DNA from: Marsupella aquatica
Lineage: Eukaryota > Marchantiophyta
Assembly: GCA_973895155.1 (NCBI GenBank)
Contig: OZ316899.1
Location: forward strand, 9,176,001-9,240,000
DNA length: 64,000 bases
Reading direction: 5' to 3'
Part shown: piece by piece, positions 1-9,865 of the stretch
How the letters are laid out: every line of letters begins with the position of its first letter
Numbering within the stretch: position 1 is the stretch's first letter
Program-made: the position numbers and the translations under genes
The notes under the pieces: generated by a model
Seen by the model: the letters and a program-made list of their open reading frames with translations, nothing else
What the model was told of the DNA's origin: nothing
Databases searched by the model: none

Positions 1-236
1 ATTGTCGGTGGATGTATTGGTTGAAACGGTACATGGCAGTTTTAAAGGGATATGTACAAAACCGTGCAAGAGTTGAGGGAAGCATGGCTACAGGATATTT
101 GGCAGCAGAAAGTATGTTTTATTGCAGCAACATATTAGCCACAATAGATTGTACCTCTCCCCGTACTTGGAAGGAGGAGAGGGAGGATGAGGTGGATTGT
201 TTGACAGAGGCCACCAAAACCCGCATGTCCAAATAA
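1..236 (+). pseudogene. Tnp2 transposase C-terminal fragment, cut by window edge
   Basis: The frame opens at the window edge with RWMYWLKRYMAVLKG and continues through NRARVEGSMATGY and MFYCSNIL. This is the conserved block of the DUF4218 region of CACTA Tnp2 transposases. It closely matches the same stretch of the second tnp2 gene at 8690-8900 but differs by many substitutions, so it is a separate copy. Similarity stops at about 220, where the other copy continues into the DUF4216-like region, and a stop follows. It is a remnant lying just outside the CACTA terminus at 541. Confidence 0.8.
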
Positions 237-540
237 CAACAGGCAACCGTGTTATTGGAACATTGAAGGGTGATTTGAATATTCCGCACTCCGAGAAGAG
301 ATTTCCAGGGCACGAAAAGGAGGAAAAATTCTTTGAATGCCGACATTCACCAGAAGTACATTCTAGGTGGACTTGTCGCCAATTACACGAAGGTTAGTGT
401 ACCAGTAACCTTTATGGTCGTTGCAATTGGGACTATCATTTGAGATAGATGTCAACTTTTTTAGGCTCTCGTCTATGTTTTACTAAATCTCTTGTTCCCC
501 TTAGAGATGTTGGGGGATGATGCCCTTGAGAAATATATAT
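237..540. other. No gene recognised; flank of CACTA-1
   Basis: Between the tnp2 remnant and the CACTA terminus at 541 I see no conserved coding sequence. Short open frames here have no recognisable motif. Confidence 0.5.
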
Positions 541-1070
541 CACTACAACACTATCGGCCGGTTTTGCGAAGACAATCTCATTGCAACTAACAAGCCCCTG
601 ATTTTCATAATTCTGGCCATTGCGAACATACGCGCATCGCACCACCTTCACACTTTGCGAACCTAATAACTTCGCACACGGACCATCGCAACGGCATCGC
701 AACACCATGGCAAACTGCGAAGCTGAGAGGTTTGCAAGATTCAATACTTGTGCGATCCATTATACGTCGCATAAGGTTCGCAAACATACACGCACACGTC
801 CCGCACGGGCATCGATATTTGAGAAGGATTTACCATCGCATCATATTTGCGAAAGATATTGGTTCAATTGTTTTGATGGGGATTGTATGACAAAGAGCAA
901 TACCGGTGATTTCAGAAGTTTGTGAACGGTTTCGATTAGGAAAGTGCGATCCTAGAAGTATCACAAAAACCCAACATATTTGGATCTGAAGTTTTGAAGT
1001 TAATTGACTCAAAAAGTGCGACGCCTTGGGGTTTATATTGTGTGATGGGAATGAGTTCTTAAAGGGTTCG
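541..1070. promoter_or_regulatory. Left subterminal TTCGCAA word cluster of CACTA-1
   Basis: TTGCGAA, TTCGCAA and the related GCATCGCA recur in both orientations (for example at about 553, 631, 656, 674, 690, 715, 756, 777, 835, 848 and 1066). Further clusters lie at 1880-2080 and 3365-3605, between the exons and upstream of the minus-strand gene. En/Spm TNPA is known to bind such subterminal repeats; binding here is inferred. Many copies differ only by C-to-T or G-to-A at the CG, as in TTTGCAA and TTGTGAA. Confidence 0.65.
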
Positions 1071-1325
1071 CAAAATTATGATCACAGAGGATTCAATACA
1101 TTATTTGCAAGGGGTTTTCCTTGGGACCCAATGTGGAAGGCAAAATTGTTGTTTTATAAAATGGAAAAGCATGAACAAAATGATAGGGCTTCAAAGAACC
1201 CTATACATGGACAAGAGGGGGGAAATATCTGGTGCTAGGTCCGCCCTTCTAAACCTATGCTGCCTCTTCCTACCCTAAGCTCCGGCATGACAAGTCACTC
1301 TCATGCATGTATCTCTACAAAATAA

Positions 1326-3249
1326 CTAGAATGGGCTCTTGCGGCTCCTCTTGGTTGGCTTCTTGGCTGGCTTCTTGCCCTTATCCTTCCGGGGATCCTG
1401 TTGGTGACGGGTGCGTGATGGCCGTCGGCGATCCTGCTCCTGCTCCTCTGGCTCCTCTTGCCCCTCCTGCTCCTCCTCCTCCTCCTCAGGGTCCTCCTCC
1501 TCCCCCTGGTCATCAACGTGTGCTGATGACACACGACTACCACCACTACCACGGTGGGAAGAACCTACCTCACGACTACTCATTAGTTTCCGCAAGACAT
1601 AAAGGGTCACTCACAATGTTTGCATGCTAATCATATGGTTCACACTTAGACACTTATAGTAGCCAACTCGGCATCTACCATTGCAAAGAGGTACTTTTGT
1701 CCATGCTCTATCGCCACCTCAATATGCTTTTTTGATATCTTCCTTTTGTACCTCCGATACTGCCATGCATAAAACCAATTAAAATTGGTTAAATTTGCCC
1801 TTAAGCATACCCTATAGCCACAAGTGACGCCTAAATCCTCAACTACTAAACACGACCCCAAAAAATTTTAAAATTCAAATTTGCGAACCTATAAGCATGG
1901 CAACTTGCAAACCACATTTTTTGCGAAGGCGTTGCAATGGAGTTTGCAATGCGCATTTGTTCGCAAAGGCATCGGAAAATTGAAATGGAAAAAGTCCATG
2001 ATAGACTTTGCGAGGGGTTTGCAAACAAATGCGCATCGCAACACCTTCGCAAACTGTGTTCCCGAGAGTTTTTAAAATTTTGCCAAAAATTCTAAGTGTC
2101 AGAGTTGCCCTAAACTAGTAACCAAGCAAGCATGCACAACAGCAAGAACATTCGGGGATGTCATTCACTTGCATTGCACAACTCTGAAAGGAATAGAGAG
2201 GTTAGGGAGGAGCAAGAGGCACTCACAAAGTGTGACTTGAGGCCGGGGAGCCCGCCTTGACCCAACTTGTGGACTGGATTGGGGGTGGATTTCACTTGTT
2301 TGGCTGCATCTGTGAAACGCTGGGGCTCTTTCCCTCCTGGTCGGCCACCTTCTGCATCTCAGCTACCTTCTGCTCAAGTGGCTTTAGGTTGTGGTCAGGG
2401 GGGAGCTTCCCGGCCTCCTTTGCTTTCAAGGCTCGATCTAGATTGCCCTTCCACTCTTCCAACTCGTGAGCTGCCTTAATTTGCACCTCAATCTTGTAAA
2501 ACGAATTCCAGATGTCCTCGGTGAAGTGGAGGGGTCTGTGCAAGTTCCTGTATGATCTCAAGTCTTTCAGGTGGGCTCTAATCTTCATCCTGTCATGGTA
2601 TCGCATTTGAGACATAGAATTTGAAATCTTATCTGCCAACCATTGCTCATCTATGTCAGGCCCATTGCAAAATGCATCCTTGATTTGGTTGATGACCCTC
2701 TTTCGCTCTGCCTTCTCAATCTTCCCCCACTGCATGCCTCGTGAAAAATCGCTTGTGATAATCTGCTTGATTGTGCTCTTAGCCCTGCATACGCTAGCTC
2801 AGTTGGAGTCCCACTCGTCTCCAAGGCAATGAATGGAAGTTTTTTTTTGCTTCCTCTTTCTGACATTGCTCCTCCCTCTGTTTTCGAATTGAATCTCTCT
2901 CCTCTCTTCTCTTTTGCTTGTCTAGGGCTTGAGGAGAGGCAACTCCCAACTTAGTTCTTTCCTCTCTCTTCCTTTTTTTCTCTCTAGCCTTCTCTTCAGC
3001 TGCGGCCCTCTCCTCCCCCTCTCTAGTAGCTTGTCCTGCTACAATCCCAGTTTGCAAAACTTGTCCAAGAATGGCACTCAAAGAGGCAAGCCCTGCTGGA
3101 GAATTGAGATTCACTTCTCCCAATTGTGCAGCACTGAGATGTTGGGCCACTAAGTCTGCCCAGGCATTCTTCTCTTTCTCTGGATTTCCCCCATTGCCAC
3201 TACCACTACCACTACCACCTTGCCCTCCACTCCCCTCACCGGTAGCCAT
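1326..3249 (-). pseudogene. TNPA-like accessory gene of CACTA-1
   Basis: The start ATG is at 3249. The first exon encodes a Gly/Ser-rich leader and a highly charged Lys/Arg/Glu coiled-coil stretch down to about 2850. A poly-A run near 2847 and a point near 2740 shift the frame. The next block (2735-2292) has a WGK...ER..I..I...F.NG.DID..WL...IS.SMSQM..H.R.K.R..L pattern. The last exon (about 1600-1326) is acidic, then basic, and ends KRSRKSPF before the stop. The same order and tail occur in the gene at 16733-19106, showing that it is a shared component. By position and charge it resembles En/Spm TNPA-type DNA-binding proteins; that is inference, as I recognise no named domain. Confidence 0.6.
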
Positions 3250-3364
3250 AGCTCCCCTCTCTCATAGTCTCCCTTGTACTGTCGCGCGCGCCCCGGCCCT
3301 TCTCGTCTCGCTCAAAAACTGAAATGAGCCCGAATGCGAGCTCCCGCCGATGTTTACGCCGTTC

Positions 3365-3605
3365 AAAAACGGGTTTGCAATGACATACGCATGGGAAACT
3401 GTGAAGCCCGCGCCCTTGCAAATAGTCTTGCAACTTGCGAGGCACTTCCGAATCTATTCCCTTTGCAAGGCCATCGCAACCCGTAGAAGACCCAAAAAAT
3501 CATTCTCAGCCTCTGTTTTTGCGAAGTAAGTGCGAAGGCCGTAGGTTCGCAAAAAGATTCTCTAACTTGTGAAATAATTTGCGAGGCAGGTCTTATCGGT
3601 TTAGG
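3365..3605. promoter_or_regulatory. TTCGCAA words upstream of the TNPA-like gene
   Basis: About ten TTGCGAA/TTCGCAA or one-base variants (TTGCAAA, TTGCGAG, TTGTGAA) lie within 240 bp directly upstream of the minus-strand ATG at 3249, where a promoter would be expected. This suggests the words may also act in autoregulation. Confidence 0.5.
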
Positions 3606-3639
3606 GTTGGAAAACACTTTGGGGTGTCAAATGGCTATT

Positions 3640-4690
3640 AAGGTTTCTCAAACGACATTTAAGGTATGTTAAGTGCCCATAAGTTAACATGGAAGGGGTG
3701 TCAATGGATGTTTGGGTTGTAAGGATAACTAGAATATAAGTTAACAAAGGTTTGGGTTTAATTAAAGGTTAGGTTTATATTTGGTTTTAATCTAGGAGTA
3801 TTTGGTTTAATTAAGGGGGTTAAAACTTGGGTTAGGTTGGAATAAAAGGGTTGGGTTTAAATTAATGGGTTTGGCTTAGGGTTCAAGGTAGAGGTTTGCA
3901 TTAGGTTGTGAGTAATTACAGGGGTTGGGTTTGGTTTTAGTTGAGGGGTTGAATTGTGGTTGTTTTTTAAAGGGATTGGGTTTGGTTTTTAGTTGGGGGG
4001 TTTAATTGTGGTTTTTTAAAAGGGGTTGGGTTTCTAATGTAAGTGTTTGGGTTGGGGTGTAACATGATATAGGGTTGGATTTGGTTCTAATTGAGGGGGT
4101 ACAATTTTTGCTTAAGTTTTAAAAAAGGGCCTCAATTTAGGGGTTAGCCAGGGTGAAGTTTAGAATAACTATAGGGGTGGGGGTTGGCCTATATAGGTAA
4201 AGTAAGGTGTAGATAGGGTAAGGGTTTTATATGTAATTGGGGGATTTGGGTTGGGTTTAGGGTAAAGGTTTGAATTTTTAATGAGGGATTTGGGTATTGG
4301 TTAGGATAAGGGTAAGGGTTTAGGGTGCTTGAGGGATTTGGGTTAGGTTTTAATGAAGGGTTTCATTTCATGGTTTGGGTTTAGGGTAGGGGTTTAGGTT
4401 TAGGGTAAAGGTTTGAATTTTTAATGAGGGATTTGGGTATTGGTTAGGGTGAGGGTAAGGGTTTAGGGTGATTGAGGGATTTGGGTTAGGTTTTAATGAA
4501 GGGTTTCATTTCATGGTTTGGGTTTAGGGTAGGGGTTTGGGTTTAGGGTAAAGGTTTGAATTTTTAATGAGGGATTTGGGTATTGGTTAGGGTGAGGGTA
4601 AGGGTTTAGGGTGATTGAGGGATTTGGGTTAGGTTTTAATGAAGGTTTCATTTCATGGTTTGGGTTTAGGGTAGGGTTTGGGTTACTTAT
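3640..4690. repeat. GT-rich, C-poor block with 3 tandem ~143-bp units and TTTAGGG-like motifs
   Basis: The plus strand is dominated by G and T with very little C for about 1 kb. GGGTTTAGGGTA, GGGTTGGGTTT and similar telomere-like words recur. From about 4254 to 4682 a unit of about 143 bp (GTTTAGGGTAAAGG, then ...ATTTCATGGTTTGGG) is repeated three times with few differences. The block lies between the divergent TNPA-like and SET/tnp2 genes. It is not a telomere, because the TTTAGGG words are interspersed rather than in an unbroken array. Confidence 0.8.
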
Positions 4691-5118
4691 ATTTCTTTCT
4701 CTATCTCATTAACATAAAGTGGAAAACTCTTTGGCGTTGTAGGGCACTTCCCCATGTTTTTTAAAGTTTTGGCAATGCATGATAATGCCTTGCGAGAGCC
4801 CGGGCATCTGAAAGGTATAACGTTTTCTCATGCATTTCTAGTCATTGCTGTAAATATGGAGGGTTACAATCTATCATCCTTTTTTTCTGGTTCACCATAA
4901 GGCATGGCTTAATTCATTGTATATTGGCAGATTTTCCCCTCCTTCTTCCAGATTTGGTTCATGAAATTTGAGCCACAAGATCCGTCAAGGCATTGCTAAG
5001 CCCGGGTCTCATAAAGGTATTTTTCTGTCAATTATTTTTAATATGTTTAGGTAGGGATTATCAATGATGGTTTTGGTGAAGTTTTTACTAATCGCCTTCC
5101 AATTGCTATACTTGTCAG
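4691..5118 (+). other. Presumed 5' leader of the SET gene
   Basis: No open frame is conserved here. The stretch ends in a pyrimidine-rich run and CAG immediately before the ATG at 5119. It may hold untranslated exons or introns. Confidence 0.35.
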
Positions 5119-6272
5119 ATGTCTTCATCCTCTACAACTTCCACCACATCAGATTCCTCTTCCGATGAAGAAAGTCGTCCTCCTCCTCAGCCTGAACCAA
5201 CCATACGTTGACCTAGTGGTCCACCACGCCAACTTTGTGGTTGTAAAAAATGTGTGGGGATGGTTGTCCAAAAGTCATATGTATGTGCGGAGCACATTGC
5301 TCAATATGGCCAACATCGAGGTCTTACACCGGGAGCTTCTTCATCCCGTATGGTGAGTTGTAAACTTACTGTGATTTCCATTTTATTTTGTAAATCTTGC
5401 TAGGTAGCATAAAATAAAATTTGGGAGGTTCATCACTCACTTGGTTCCATTTCTTCCTATAGGTATCCAGTAGGCCTACACCCACTACACCAACACCCTA
5501 TGTTCCCTCACAAGGAGTTCTAGATGCTATAGGCTCGGCACTTTCACAAGCTTTTCGTTTAGTGGCAGCAGGGCAAGGTAGTGTTGGGACAATTCAGGGT
5601 GACGGTATTGTTACAAGAGGGAAAAAAAAGTCAAAAAGACAACCTAGAGGGGAAGTGGATCAGTACACTTGTAGGGTTGATGGTAGATGGGGCCCTTGTA
5701 CCTTCACAGGGAAGTGTGTTCCTATCATAAAGGATTGGAATCCGGAGTGCCTTGGTTTGCCATGTGATATAACCTATGGTGAGGAGATAGAAGTTTGGGG
5801 AAGACATTGAGTTGTCAAGAGTTCGACCCTAGGGGAGAGGCATGGGTATGGGATTTTCTCTTGTCAGGACATTATTGTGGATGATATGGGTGGAAAAGGG
5901 CGCTCTTCGGATGGACCAACGTTGTTCCCGTATGGTGGACCCATTTACAAGAGGAGACATTGGAACATGATCCTTGTTCAACACCCTGAGTGGAAGACTT
6001 ATGCATTGGACATGGATACTTTTGATGGTTGCACCATAAAGTATTGTGACCAGCGTATAATTGACGGTGATCCCATCCGTAGTGGGAATATTGCCGGTTT
6101 CATCAACAGTACTATGGGGACCCGGCCTAAGCGTAGGAAAAACTGTGAATGGGTTTTTGTTGATGGTCCCCCTCCAGCCCCTTATGGGCAGAGATATCAT
6201 CATGACCATTTTCTAGTTGTAGCTAATAGGACCATTCTGGCTGGAGAGGAGTTGTTTACACATTATGAATGA
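5119..6272 (+). pseudogene. Zinc-finger plus SET-domain gene carried by CACTA-1
   Basis: Exon 1 (5119-5352, donor GTGAGT) encodes a Ser-rich leader and then a CxxC...EHI..YGQH.GLTPG module. Exon 2 (5463-6272, acceptor TATAG) continues in phase. After the motif EVWGR it has VVKSSTLG..HGYGIFS (SET N-terminal GxG box), YGGPIYKRRHWNM, GNIAGFINST (like the NxxRFxNHS motif) and AGEELFTHYE at the C-terminal end. SET domains transfer methyl groups to lysine; the target here is unknown. The usual NHS/C catalytic surroundings are only partly kept. In-frame TGA stops occur in exon 1 (about 5209) and at 5808-5810; the latter replaces the Trp seen in the sister gene at 20451-23672. The gene lies upstream of tnp2 on the same strand. 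Confidence 0.65.
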
Positions 6273-6428
6273 GATTAGGATTACTTTAGGGACATGTATT
6301 ATACGTTCATCGTATGTGAATGTATGTTTTGTAATGACATGTTCTTTTTATATTGTTAATAATATGTTTTGAGCACTACTATATTTGGAGTTAATTTCAT
6401 TGTGAATGCTTTATTGTATTGTCTATAG

Positions 6429-9400
6429 AATGTGCAGCCTAGTCAAGATATGCTGCCAAGGAGGTTGAGAGCTACATATCAAGAAATGGGCTTGCCACAA
6501 GACGGGGAAACATCATCAGCAGATTCCTCATCAAGTGACAATGGTAATGACAGTCCAGATGAAGGGGCACCTCGGACAGATTATGAGGTCATGCAAGACC
6601 AAGAGTCAGCCATGGATGACTTCATGACAGATTGGTTTGGTGTAGACATTGGTGGTGAAGGAGGTGTCCCACCCAATGAAGGAGATCCTCCACCAAATGT
6701 TGCACATGATCCAAGGCCTCAACGTACACCTGAAGGACAAAAACAATGGGAAGAAGCTGAGGCACATGCTAGAACACCTATTTATGGGGGTGCTCGTTTG
6801 AATAGACTATCTGCCATCTTGGCATTGATGAATCTTCAGGCAAAACACAAGGCAAGCAATGCGCTACTATCGGATTTGTTTGCAATTTGCCATGATCTCT
6901 TGTTACCCAGTGAAAATGTGTTGCCAGGAACTTGGGAGGCAAAGAGGGTTCTATCATCCATTGGCATGAATACCATATCATTCATGCTTGTGTGAATGAC
7001 TGCATTCTCTATCATGAGACCAATGCCAGCGCAACTGAGTGTCCAATTTGTCAAGAGCCTCGATATGAAACCAACATGTTGACCTCAAAGGTGCCTAGAA
7101 AAGCTGTTCGTTGGTTTCCTATTATTCCTCGATTGTTGCACATGTACCGATGTTCTGACTTGGCAGAATTGATGGTATGGCATAAGACACATCGATCAAA
7201 GGCCGGTGTCATGCGGTTGCCAGTTGATTCCCCTGCTCACAAGCATGTGGAGTCACAATGGCCAGAGTTTGCACGTGACCCTTGTCATGTGAGGTTGGGG
7301 TTGGCATCAGATGGGGTGAGCCCACACTCCCTTGGAGGGAAAGGGCGCCCTACTTTGGTTTGGCCGGTGGTTGTTATGAATTACAACCTTCCCCCATGGT
7401 TGTCCATGAAAAAGGGATTCTTATTGCTATCATTGATTATCCCAGGTCCATCTAAGGTAAAAAACATGGACACCTACTTGGCGCTCTTGGTTGGGGAACT
7501 CCATAAATTATGGGGGGGTGTATGGGCATATGATGGTCGGACAACTACAAGAGGGTTACCACGTGTCTTCCAATTGAAGGGAATCATTATGTGGACCATG
7601 CATGACTATCCAGGTGAGTGGTATGGATTTGTATTTTTTTCATGTATTGGAGATCAAGTTTGTTTGGAAGGAAGTCCCTCTTTAATTCTATCTACATGAA
7701 CTTTTCAATTCCTTTGACTCTAATTGAGAATGTTATTTTGTGAGCAGGGTTTGGGTTTGTTTCTGGGTTCCAAACTCGAGGGTACAAGGCATGCTCCACT
7801 TGTGGTCCAAGCCTTCACGATATGGCCAAGTACTCAAAATGGCTGCACAAGATAATCTACCTTGGTCATACCAAGTTTCTTCCACTTGGGCATCACATGA
7901 GGTCTGACCCCCTTTTGTTTTCAGACTTTGACATGATCAATGGTGATGAGCGTGAGATACCTGACTGCACAACATTTTCGTATTGGAAATCCATAGCTGA
8001 TAGGGTGGCAGACCCTGAAGATGCCATGGGATTTGATGGTAGTGGATTGACAAGGTGGAGTATACTGGCCACTTTGCCCTATTGGCCTGAGTTGAAGATT
8101 CATCACTTGTTAGACCCCATGCATATAGAGGGAAATGTTGGGAAGGCTTTGATCAAGCACTTTTATGGGGAAAAGAACATTAATTTTAGGGAGGCATGCC
8201 AGGATCTAGAACAACATCCAGATGTATGGATAACAGTTGATGAATCCACAGGGATGGAACATCGTCCTTCAGCTCGATGGGTTTTGAGTGTTGGTGAAAG
8301 AAGAGAGTTTCGACAACGCATAGGGTAGATGCGGTTTCCTACAGGCTATGGTGCCAATCTACATAAGGCTTTTGGGATGGAGGACAGTCATAAATGGCCA
8401 ATATATCTCAAGACACATGACTATCATTGTTTACTACAACATATACTTCCTGTGGCAATCATAGGTTTGGGGAGTGAAGAAGTGCAAGACACCCTTTGGT
8501 CACTGGGCACTTTGTTGAGATGGATATGCTCAAAGGAAATATATGAAGAAGAGATACCACGGATGGAGGTATTGGCAGCAGAGGTGGTATGCAAGTTGGA
8601 GAAGGCCCTCCCTCCTTCCTTCTTTGATTGTCAGGTGCATCTTCTCGTTCATCTTGTGAGGGAGGTTGCCATTGCCGGTCCGGTGCATTGTAGGTGGATG
8701 TATTGGCTGGAAAGGTATATGGCCGTGTTAAAGGCTTGTGTACGGAACTGTGCACGAGTGGAGGGGAGCATGGCAACTGGATACTTGGCAACTGAGAGTA
8801 TGTTTTATTGTAGTAACATCTTAGCTACCATTGATCCTAGTTGTCCACGCACTTGGATGGAAGAGAGGGAAGTGGAGGAGGACCGTTTAACAGGTGCAAA
8901 AAAACACGCTTACTAACCGCAGTGGAGTTGACACAGGTTAGTACTTTCATGTTGAGTAACAGCAATGTGATGGAAGATTGGAGAGAGTTTTATGAGGATG
9001 CAAAGAGGGAGAGTCGTCGCCCAAGGATCTTTCCAAAGTTCCTTGAGTATATGAAGGAGAAAGTACTTCAGTTGGATGCTATGGTGGCCCAAGGTGAGAA
9101 TGTATCACATTTTCCAGATATGACTCTTGAGGTTCAAACAATTGTTCATGGTCCTTTAAGACTTGTTCAGACCAGAACAACAATGTGGACACAAGGGAGG
9201 CATTTCAGGATTTCTGACCTTGATGAGAAGAGGGGAAGAACTTTTGATTGTGGAGTTCAAGGGCAGTTCATGCAAGATTCACAAAGTAGCCGTCATGACA
9301 CTAATGTGATCAGAGATGTGGTGCCTCACTATGGGAAGATTGAGGAGATCTTGATCATATCCTATGATGCCGATTCCAAATTTGAAGAGTATGTCTTCAA

Positions 9401-9692
9401 GTGTAAGTGGTTCAAAAATCACCTGGTTGGTGATAATCGCACGGTACTTCTTGATGAGTGTGGGTTTACTCGACTGAAGACATCAGCAACTAGCTTTCAA
9501 CCATCTCATTGGCAAACATCTGAACCATTTACATTCCCAAGTAACCTTGAGCAGTGTTTCTATATTCCGTACCCACCAGACCCAGAGTAGTCAGTTGTTA
9601 TACCGTATGTGCCACGGTCCCGTTCCATTATCTCGGAAAAACCTGACGTTATTATTGTGTCAAATGGAGGAGAGGATGAGGACCAGGTTTGA
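6429..9692 (+). pseudogene. tnp2: Tnp2-type CACTA transposase gene
   Basis: Starting after an acceptor at 6428, the gene encodes an acidic leader and then a classical Transposase_21 core: HACVNDCILYHE, CPICQEPRYE, KVPRKAVRWFPIIPRLLHMY, VRLGLASDGVSPH, YNLPPWLSMKKG, LIIPGP and DYPG. An intron (7612-7746) separates it from GFVSGFQTRGYKACSTCG and LLDPMHIEGNVGK. The DUF4218-like block (PPSFFDCQVHLLVHLVREV, RWMYWLERYM) and a DUF4216-like C terminus (HLVGDNRTVLLDECGFTRL, EPFTF) follow. Tnp2 recognises the element ends and catalyses excision and insertion. Defects are a frameshift near 6950, TAG at 8326, a frameshift near 8900 and TAG at 9588 in place of a Trp codon. The family is certain; the copy is inactive. 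Confidence 0.9.
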
Positions 9693-9865
9693 TGCACTAG
9701 TAGTAAAACTTGTTGTGGGCCCAGAATTTGACCCTAAACTAACTATCATGGTTTTATTTATATTAACATATTAATTTTCTTCTTTTGTTTTACAAACACT
9801 TAATTGGACTTTGAAATTTCATCTCACTGTTATATACGCAACCCTAGCCGTTTCCAAAGCTATCC

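Larger units (their letters stand above)
541..9692 (+). mobile_element. CACTA-1, CACTA (En/Spm-like) DNA transposon, right end not found
   Basis: The left terminus is CACTACAACACTATCGG at 541, followed at once by dense TTCGCAA/TTGCGAA words, the arrangement of CACTA subterminal regions. Inside, in order, are a minus-strand TNPA-like gene (1326-3249), a 1-kb GT-rich repeat block, a plus-strand zinc-finger/SET gene (5119-6272) and a plus-strand tnp2 transposase gene (6429-9692). The matching right terminus is not visible before the LINE begins near 9866, so the right end is deleted or was replaced. The listed end is the end of the transposase reading frame, not a mapped terminus. All three genes carry stops or frameshifts. 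Confidence 0.7.

Noticed and set aside
1301-1630. Plus-strand Pro- and Ser-rich ORFs at 1307-1630
   Set aside because: They are the antisense of the acidic last exon of the TNPA-like gene, which has a conserved counterpart in CACTA-2.
3640-4690. Interstitial telomere
   Set aside because: TTTAGGG-like words are scattered among other GT-rich words and longer 143-bp units; there is no unbroken heptamer array.
9693-9865. Right terminus of CACTA-1 just after tnp2
   Set aside because: GCACTAGTAGTAAAAC near 9695 has the wrong orientation for a right end, and no TTGTAGTG is present.
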